From NCBI GenBank assembly GCA_009926035.1, contig RFPQ01000060.1, positions 1 to 5,613 of the forward strand: 5,613 nt of DNA, read 5' to 3'. The translations under genes were made by a program, and so were the position numbers. Positions 1-5,613 of this stretch are shown one piece after another; the stretch's first letter is position 1; every line of letters begins with the position of its first letter. The notes beneath the pieces were generated by a model. It did not search any database. It saw nothing but the letters and a program-made list of their open reading frames with translations, and was not told the DNA's origin. This DNA is from Betaproteobacteria bacterium. Lineage in GTDB: Bacteria; Pseudomonadota; Gammaproteobacteria; Burkholderiales; Methylophilaceae.

Positions 1-681
1 AATGACGGGTATAAGAATATTGTTCTCTTCCAAACCTAAGATACCATTTTCGCCTGCATGCGGATTAAGGCCAGCAACAAAAATTACAGGATTATTTATT
101 TTAAATCGGTCAATAAGGTCGCGATGAATTGTTTTTAATGTTTCTTCGAATTTTTCTGGCGTGATCAAACGGCTTACTTGTGATAGAGGCACATGCGTTG
201 TCACAAGAGCAACTTTCATAGATTTGGAAGCGAGAAGCATGACTTCATTTTTAGCATGAGTGTAATGTGCAATATATTCAGTATGACCTGTAAAAGGCTG
301 ACTTTCATTGATGATGCTCTTATGAATTGGTGCTGTAACAACGGCATCAAAAGATTTATTTAAACATCCATCCAATGCAAAATTTAATACATCAAGAACG
401 TAATTATTATTTTTGGCATTAAGCATTCCTGCCTTAATTTCCTCGCGAGCCGAAATATGAGAAACAGAAAGTGAATGGTCGCCTTTATGTTCTACCAGTC
501 TATTTTCATGAAATGCAATTGTTTTACCGAGCTGAGAAGCCCTATGAGATAAAGCATTTTTATCACCAATAACTGTAATAAAGGCTGGAAAATTTTTTTC
601 GCTCAGTAAAACGCAAAGATCAAGGCCAATACCTGCAGGTTCGCCTGAGCTTATGACGATATGTGGCTTAAAAGAGCTCAA
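1..681 (-). CDS. pdxA: 4-hydroxythreonine-4-phosphate dehydrogenase PdxA, C-terminus cut by window edge
   Basis: PdxA is a cytoplasmic, NAD-dependent, metal-requiring enzyme. It oxidises 4-phosphohydroxy-L-threonine, and the product decarboxylates to the 3-amino-2-oxopropyl phosphate that PdxJ uses to make pyridoxine 5'-phosphate. The frame is open for 227 codons to position 1. Hallmarks seen in order are GEPAGIG (about residues 13-19), VTAPIHK (115-121), FTGHTEYIA (130-138), LVTTHVPLS (159-167) and AGLNPHAGENG (203-213). His163 and His208 match two of the three metal-binding histidines known from E. coli PdxA (about 329 aa). The third lies in the roughly 100 residues beyond the window. I chose the TTG at 681-679 because it gives the usual short N-terminus (MSSFKPHIVISSGEPAGIG) and no ATG or GTG lies between it and the surA stop. 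ATT at 687 is a less likely alternative. The start is 9 nt after the surA stop with no clear Shine-Dalgarno, so translational coupling is likely. The glycine-rich motif reads SSGEPAGIGLDL, whereas TPGEPAGIGPDL is usual. Confidence 0.95.
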   Translation of the reverse strand, partial: MSSFKPHIVISSGEPAGIGLDLCVLLSEKNFPAFITVIGDKNALSHRASQLGKTIAFHENRLVEHKGDHSLSVSHISAREEIKAGMLNAKNNNYVLDVLNFALDGCLNKSFDAVVTAPIHKSIINESQPFTGHTEYIAHYTHAKNEVMLLASKSMKVALVTTHVPLSQVSRLITPEKFEETLKTIHRDLIDRFKINNPVIFVAGLNPHAGENGILGLEENNILIPVI

Positions 682-690
682 GATAATAAA

Positions 691-2007
691 CTAAAAGTTG
701 TCTTCTAAACGAAGCTCAACAAAAGAGCGATCTCGTAATTCTTGAAGCCAATCTTGGTAAGCCTCTTCAGATTTTCGCATTTTGATTTGTTGCCTAGCTT
801 GAATTCGAGCGGATTCTTTAGACATATCCTGAGATCTTCTTTCAAGTACTTGAATGAGATGCCATCCAAATGGAGTCTTAATAGGGTCGCTGATTTGATT
901 GAGATTAAGCTGCTTCATTGTTTTTTCAAATTCAGGAACGGTGTCACCTGGATTAATCCAACCTAAATCGCCTCCGTTATTTGAAGAGGGGTCCTCTGAG
1001 TATTGTTTTGCCATATCTTCAAACTTCGTGCCATTTTCTAAACGCTCTTTTATGCCGATTAACTTTTGACGGCCTTCATTTTCCGAAGTAATTTCAGAAA
1101 GTTTAATTAAAATATGTCTTACATGAGTTTGTTCAACAACAAGAGGGCCACTAGACCCTTTTTTGTTGATGAGTTTAAGAATATGAAAACCATTAGGGCT
1201 TCTTAAAATAGAGGTTATTTTACCCACTTCTGTTTTTTTTAGAGCATCCACAAATAATGTTGGTAAATCTGAGGTTTTTTTCCAGCCTAGACTACCTCCT
1301 TCAAGCGCATTTGGTGTATCAGAAAATGCCGCAGAGACTTGAGTGAAATTTTTACCTGATTGAATTTGTTTCACTGCTTCTTCAGCTTTATTTTTTAATT
1401 TCTCTAGTTTTTCAGGAGATGCATCTTCAGGAACGCGAATAAGAATATGAGCAACCTCAAACTCATCCTGAGCTTCTTTTGATTGAGCATTTAAGAAATT
1501 ATCAATTTCCCCATCTGTAATTACTATTTTGCTATCAACTTCACGTTCCTTTAATTGCGCAATCGTGATTTCATTTCTGATTTCTTCTCTGAATTTATAA
1601 AAATTAGTACCATCTTTTTCTAAAGTTTTTTTGAAGTCAGCAAGATTAAGTTTATTTTTTTCTGCAATACGTTCAATGGTTTTATCGACTTGGGCGTCAC
1701 TAATTTTCAATCCAGTTTGATTGGCAAGTTGAATTTGAATGCTGTTGGCAATTAATCTTTCTATCACTTGTTTTCTTAGGATATTTTCTGATGGAATTTC
1801 AATTTTTTGATTTTTTAGATTACCAATAACCGAATTAATTTTTTCTTGAAGTTCTTTTTCTGTAATTACATCTTGATCAACTACAACAATAATGCGATCA
1901 AGTTTTTTAATATCACTTTCAGATTTTGTATATCCGAGTAAAGGTAGTGTTAAGCAAAAAAGGATTAGGGTTAATTCAAAGAGGAAAAATATTTTTTTAA
2001 GTTGCAT
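691..2007 (-). CDS. surA: Periplasmic chaperone / peptidyl-prolyl cis-trans isomerase SurA
   Basis: SurA escorts unfolded outer-membrane proteins, LptD among them, across the periplasm to the Bam complex. From the chosen ATG at 2007-2005 the product is 438 aa, close to E. coli SurA (428 aa). It opens with a signal peptide: MQLKK, then a hydrophobic stretch to about residue 25. The N-terminal chaperone domain covers about 35-170. A first parvulin domain covers about 183-283, from FEVAHILI through GGSLGW to PNGFHILKLI. A second covers about 294-392, from THVRHILI through GGDLGW and VPEFE to TPFGWHLIQV. A charged C-terminal helix ends in LEDNF. Both parvulin domains keep the family's histidines (HILI, and FHIL or WHLI) and the GGxLGW core. 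The frame can be extended 24 codons upstream to 2079, but that would overlap lptD and bury the signal peptide, so I reject it. The ATG lies 7 nt after the lptD stop and has no recognisable Shine-Dalgarno, so it probably depends on translation of lptD. Confidence 0.96.
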   Translation of the reverse strand: MQLKKIFFLFELTLILFCLTLPLLGYTKSESDIKKLDRIIVVVDQDVITEKELQEKINSVIGNLKNQKIEIPSENILRKQVIERLIANSIQIQLANQTGLKISDAQVDKTIERIAEKNKLNLADFKKTLEKDGTNFYKFREEIRNEITIAQLKEREVDSKIVITDGEIDNFLNAQSKEAQDEFEVAHILIRVPEDASPEKLEKLKNKAEEAVKQIQSGKNFTQVSAAFSDTPNALEGGSLGWKKTSDLPTLFVDALKKTEVGKITSILRSPNGFHILKLINKKGSSGPLVVEQTHVRHILIKLSEITSENEGRQKLIGIKERLENGTKFEDMAKQYSEDPSSNNGGDLGWINPGDTVPEFEKTMKQLNLNQISDPIKTPFGWHLIQVLERRSQDMSKESARIQARQQIKMRKSEEAYQDWLQELRDRSFVELRLEDNF

Positions 2008-2014
2008 ATTAAAA

Positions 2015-4303
2015 TTAATTAAAGTTTGCCTGACGATTAATATCTGGAATTTGATTGACTGTTCTGAGGCCCGGAACATTTCTGTATAAGAAGTTATTTA
2101 GTTTATTTGCGTCTGAGCCTATGGATCCGATACCATTTAATTCAAGTTGCACAAAAAATGCATAATTTGGTGTTGGACTTGTTGGTAATGATATCCTGTC
2201 AAAAATTGATCTTGCAACCCAACAACCGCCGTCATATTCTAACCCTGCTAAAACTTCAATGGTTTGTGAGCTCTTCAAGTCATAATTGTAACGGCCAATC
2301 GAATATAGTTTGTTTCCAAGAGGCCATTGACCCGCCGCATTAAAAACTTCTAAATCTTGATTATTATCAATAATATTATCAATTAAGCGATAGCTTACAT
2401 TAAGCATTTTTCCCGGCTCTGGATTGTATCGACTTCCAAGTGTGCTTCTTAACAAATTGTTAGAAGTTGGATCAAATTGAAACATTGCATCTAAGTTAAG
2501 TGAATTCGGTAATTTAGCTGATGCTCCCAAAAATATATCTGAATTTGCTTTTTTGGCTTCTGTATGGTCATTGCCAAAAACTCTTCTATCTTCAAAATAG
2601 TATCTTTGGGCAATTATAGCTGACAATCTTTCCTTGCCATTTTTGTCTAAAATTTTAGATGTAATCGATGCAGTTAATTGATTTGCATCATTTATTCGAT
2701 CTTGACCATTGTATTGGTTCTCATAAAATAAAGTTTGCATATTTAAATCAGCAAGGCCTGAGTCAAAGTTAGGCAATAGTGATTGATCTTTATATGGTAT
2801 GTACACATAAAATAATCTTGGTTCAAGAGTGTTTGTATAATTTTGACTTAAAAAATTTATATTCCTGTCGAGATAAATACCACTATCTACAGAAAAAATA
2901 GGAGTGACTATATCTTTGTTGTTATCAGATGAATTATTAAGATTATAAGATCTAAAGTTTGTAGATAATTTCGGTTTAATATATCCATATTCAGAGGTAA
3001 ATGGAACAGTGATTGCTGGCGTCATGGTCAATCTGCTTCCAGTAATCTTTTGAACATCAGTAAAAGTTGATGAAAATTTATCATCTCTCTCAAACAGAGT
3101 CCATTGAGACTTAAGTTCTAATGCGAAATAATCGTAGTCTTTTTTTCCTGATAGATTAACTTGCGGAAGTCTTTGATAAGGAGAATTCGATGCATTTGTT
3201 AATGTTTGATATTTTTCTGTTAAAACATTTAATTTCCAAATATCACCAGAATAATTTAGATTTACTCTTTGAGGTAAATTTACAACGCTAGTGACCTGGA
3301 TCATAGATGCCAAATCAGAGAAATAAGTATTATCTGATACTTTTTGTAGGTCATAAGATCCTGACCAACCTTTGCCAAATTGATGCTGATGAGTCAACTT
3401 AAAATAATAACGATTATCTTGGCCGCTCGACTGATCATGATTCAGATATTGAATTTGATTAATTCCTGAATAGTTTTCTGTTAAGTAACGAAACTCACCA
3501 TCAGCCATAGGACCTCTTTTTCCTAAATATCTAGCTGTCAGAGTCGCATCCATATTGGGCGAAATATTAAAGTAATAAGGTATTCGAAAATCAAAACCAC
3601 TTTTCGTTGTAGTACCAAAGGTTGAAGATAAAAAACCAGACTGTCTATTTTTATTAAGAGAAAAGCTTGTGCTTGGCATGTAAAATATGGGGATACCTTT
3701 AAATTCAACCGAAGCATTTGAGGCTTTTACTTGATCTTTTTTTGTGTCAATTTCCATGTTTTTTGATTTAATATACCAGTCATCTGAATTGGCTTCACAG
3801 GTTGTTATCCTTGTGGATTGAAGGCGGCTTTTGTTTTCACCATCAAAAAAAATTGTTTTAGCATCCCCACGAAAATCATAATTACGTTTGGTTATTTCGT
3901 AACCCTTTTTTATAACTGTTTTTTCTTTTATTTCAGATTTTAAATTAAAGTTTACGTCGTCCATCTGTCCCGTATAGTCAGTTAATTTATAATTAAGTTT
4001 TGAGCCAGCAAGAGAGATGTTGTCTAAGTCTATGGATGTATTTCCTTGTGTTATAAGCTTTTCTGAGACTTGATCATATTCAATTACTTCAGCCTTAATG
4101 GTTTTATTACCTTTCTTGAGAATGGCATTGCCTCTGGCTTTCATCTTTCGATCAAGAAGGGTTTCGAGATTGTCACCTTCAATTTCAACTGAGCCTTGGG
4201 AAATTTCTGGAGATTGTGTTTGGCTGACCAAATCCTCAGCAGATGAAAGAAGAGGAGGGAGCAAAAGCAAAAGCCATAGCGGTGAGATTGTTTTTCTAAA
4301 CAT
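2015..4303 (-). CDS. lptD: LPS-assembly outer-membrane protein LptD
   Basis: LptD (Imp/OstA) is the outer-membrane beta-barrel that, plugged by the lipoprotein LptE, inserts lipopolysaccharide into the outer leaflet after LptA delivers it. From the ATG at 4303-4301 the product is 762 aa, close to E. coli LptD (784 aa). A signal peptide (MFRKTISPLW plus a leucine-rich run) probably ends at SSA (residue 22). An LptA/OstA-like beta-jellyroll domain covers about 36-200 (VEIEGDNLETLL, KARGNAILKKG, DFRGDAKTIFFDG), followed by the barrel with alternating aromatic strands. Recognisable family segments are ITTCEANSDDWYIKS (166-180), RQSGFL (220-225), PYYFNISPNMDATLTARYL (242-260), NTLEPRLFYVY (491-501) and GLEYDGGCWVAR (687-698). 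The only cysteines are C169 and C694, whereas E. coli has four. An in-frame TTG at 4324 would add seven residues (MLLQQNS) and is a possible alternative start. Neither start has a clear Shine-Dalgarno. This is the first gene of the minus-strand operon, followed 7 nt later by surA, its chaperone. Confidence 0.96.
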   Translation of the reverse strand: MFRKTISPLWLLLLLPPLLSSAEDLVSQTQSPEISQGSVEIEGDNLETLLDRKMKARGNAILKKGNKTIKAEVIEYDQVSEKLITQGNTSIDLDNISLAGSKLNYKLTDYTGQMDDVNFNLKSEIKEKTVIKKGYEITKRNYDFRGDAKTIFFDGENKSRLQSTRITTCEANSDDWYIKSKNMEIDTKKDQVKASNASVEFKGIPIFYMPSTSFSLNKNRQSGFLSSTFGTTTKSGFDFRIPYYFNISPNMDATLTARYLGKRGPMADGEFRYLTENYSGINQIQYLNHDQSSGQDNRYYFKLTHQHQFGKGWSGSYDLQKVSDNTYFSDLASMIQVTSVVNLPQRVNLNYSGDIWKLNVLTEKYQTLTNASNSPYQRLPQVNLSGKKDYDYFALELKSQWTLFERDDKFSSTFTDVQKITGSRLTMTPAITVPFTSEYGYIKPKLSTNFRSYNLNNSSDNNKDIVTPIFSVDSGIYLDRNINFLSQNYTNTLEPRLFYVYIPYKDQSLLPNFDSGLADLNMQTLFYENQYNGQDRINDANQLTASITSKILDKNGKERLSAIIAQRYYFEDRRVFGNDHTEAKKANSDIFLGASAKLPNSLNLDAMFQFDPTSNNLLRSTLGSRYNPEPGKMLNVSYRLIDNIIDNNQDLEVFNAAGQWPLGNKLYSIGRYNYDLKSSQTIEVLAGLEYDGGCWVARSIFDRISLPTSPTPNYAFFVQLELNGIGSIGSDANKLNNFLYRNVPGLRTVNQIPDINRQANFN

Positions 4304-4332
4304 GGAATTTTGCTGAAGGAGCAAGTAGGGGT

Positions 4333-4363
4333 GCTATAGTTTTAATGTTAAATATTTCATAAA
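4333..4363 (-). promoter_or_regulatory. Weak candidate promoter for the lptD operon
   Basis: On the minus strand TATAGC (4338-4333) resembles a -10 box (4 of 6 to TATAAT). TTATGA (4362-4357, spacing 18) or TTTATG (4363-4358, spacing 19) could act as a poor -35 box. Transcription would begin around 4326, leaving about 23 nt before the lptD ATG, and almost none if the TTG at 4324 is used. A TTGATA (4396-4391) scores better as a -35 box but has no good -10 at 16-18 nt. The call rests on weak matches in AT-rich DNA, where such boxes occur by chance. Confidence 0.25.
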
Positions 4364-4371
4364 CATTAAAA
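4340..4371. repeat. Perfect 10-bp inverted repeat, possible operator or 5'-UTR hairpin
   Basis: TTTTAATGTT at 4340-4349 and AACATTAAAA at 4362-4371 are exact reverse complements, separated by 12 nt. The half-sites are 22 bp apart centre to centre, about two helical turns, as expected for a dimeric regulator on one face of the DNA. The repeat overlaps the -35 and spacer region of the weak lptD promoter candidate and lies upstream of the amgK promoter candidate, so a bound protein could affect both directions. It could instead form an AU-rich hairpin in a longer lptD leader RNA. It is not a terminator: the stem has only two G/C pairs and both flanking genes point away from it. I do not recognise it as the site of a named regulator. 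Confidence 0.5.
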
Positions 4372-4402
4372 TCTCATATTTTAGCTATTTTATCAACTTT
4401 TA

Positions 4403-4430
4403 TTTATTAATAATCAGGTAGTTATATAAT
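4403..4430 (+). promoter_or_regulatory. Candidate sigma-70 promoter for amgK-murU
   Basis: TATAAT at 4425-4430 is a perfect -10 hexamer on the plus strand. The best -35 at normal spacing is TTTATT (4403-4408, spacing 16), only 3 of 6 to TTGACA. No extended -10 TGn is present. A start near 4437 would leave a leader of about 60 nt before the amgK GTG, which includes the T-tract/A-tract and the mini-ORF at 4477. The perfect -10 and correct location support it. The high A+T of the spacer and the weak -35 limit confidence. Confidence 0.45.
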
Positions 4431-4476
4431 TTACTTCATTAAGCTAACTGCTTTAAATATAGATTTTTTTTAAAAA

Positions 4477-4496
4477 ATGACTGGGTATTTTTTATT

Positions 4497-4500
<4 letters not shown>
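4477..4500 (+). other. Seven-codon mini-ORF overlapping the amgK start
   Basis: ATG at 4477 reads MTGYFLL and stops at TGA 4498-4500. That stop shares two bases with the amgK GTG start at 4497-4499 (sequence GTGA), the arrangement typical of termination-reinitiation coupling. The ATG follows a run of T and A with no Shine-Dalgarno. It may simply be chance, but it could feed ribosomes to a weak GTG start or act as a small leader peptide. The overlap is seen directly, while any function is inference. Confidence 0.25.

Positions 4501-5613
<1,113 letters not shown>

Larger units (their letters stand above)
4304..4496. promoter_or_regulatory. Divergent intergenic spacer between lptD and amgK
   Basis: This is the only sizeable non-coding stretch, about 193 nt and very AT-rich, separating two head-to-head transcription units. 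It must carry the start signals for the lptD-surA-pdxA operon on the minus strand and for amgK-murU on the plus strand. It contains the inverted repeat, promoter candidates and mini-ORF listed separately. I saw no tRNA-like fold, no GC-rich terminator stem, and no sigma-E-like element (GAACTT followed by TCAAA) upstream of lptD such as drives lptD in E. coli. A near-palindromic TATATAA at 4425-4430 and its surroundings could be read as a -10 box in either direction. Confidence 0.8.

Noticed and set aside
682..690. Possible terminator between surA and pdxA
   Set aside because: The gap is only 9 nt with no stem-loop, so read-through as one operon is the simpler reading.
742..966. Plus-strand open frame antisense to surA
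   Set aside because: It lies wholly inside the well-supported surA gene, has no recognisable product or start signal, and is explained by the opposite-strand coding.
2008..2079. 24-codon N-terminal extension of surA
   Set aside because: It would overlap the 3' end of lptD and place charged residues before the signal peptide. The ATG at 2007 gives a standard signal peptide and family-like length.
1892..2343. Plus-strand open frames (1892-2089 and 2107-2343) antisense to the surA start and lptD end
   Set aside because: They are short, low-complexity translations without family motifs, overlapping two confidently identified genes.
4098..4316. Plus-strand open frame antisense to the lptD signal-peptide region
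   Set aside because: Its hydrophobic and basic character mirrors the lptD 5' end on the other strand, and no start signal or motif supports it.
4463..4478. T8A6 tract before amgK as an intrinsic terminator
   Set aside because: There is no GC-containing stem, it lies upstream of amgK rather than behind a gene, and neither neighbouring operon ends there. It is more likely curved or flexible AT-rich leader DNA.

Overview
The window is visibly AT-rich (roughly a third G+C by eye) and tightly packed with five cell-envelope and cofactor genes. They read as those of a Gram-negative proteobacterium with a small, low-GC genome. Divergent lptD-surA-pdxA and amgK-murU is an order known from Beta- and Gammaproteobacteria such as Pseudomonas. 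The AT bias together with this order would fit a streamlined betaproteobacterium, for example the Methylophilaceae (OM43 / Methylopumilus-like). That placement is an inference from gene order and composition, not from a search.

Minus strand, read right to left from about 4303 to 1: lptD (LPS-assembly outer-membrane protein, start at 4303), surA (periplasmic chaperone and prolyl isomerase, start at 2007) and pdxA (4-hydroxythreonine-4-phosphate dehydrogenase, start at 681, cut by the window edge). The gaps are only 7 and 9 nt, so the three almost certainly form one operon. SurA is the known chaperone for LptD folding, so its gene sits directly behind its main client. PdxA, in vitamin B6 synthesis, is the usual passenger. 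In relatives ksgA/rsmA follows, and it may lie just beyond position 1.

Plus strand, left to right from 4497: amgK (amino-sugar anomeric kinase), then 5 nt later the start of murU (N-acetylmuramate-1-phosphate uridylyltransferase, cut by the window edge). AmgK and MurU together convert N-acetylmuramic acid recovered from the wall to UDP-MurNAc, bypassing de novo synthesis and fosfomycin-sensitive MurA.

The only real non-coding stretch is the 193-nt divergent spacer at 4304-4496. It holds a perfect 10-bp inverted repeat, a consensus TATAAT box facing amgK, a weaker promoter candidate facing lptD, and a seven-codon mini-ORF whose stop overlaps the amgK GTG start. No RNA gene, mobile element, CRISPR array or clearly novel system was seen. 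The points most worth a second look are the two-cysteine LptD, the inverted repeat in the spacer, and the lack of recognisable Shine-Dalgarno sequences at all five starts.
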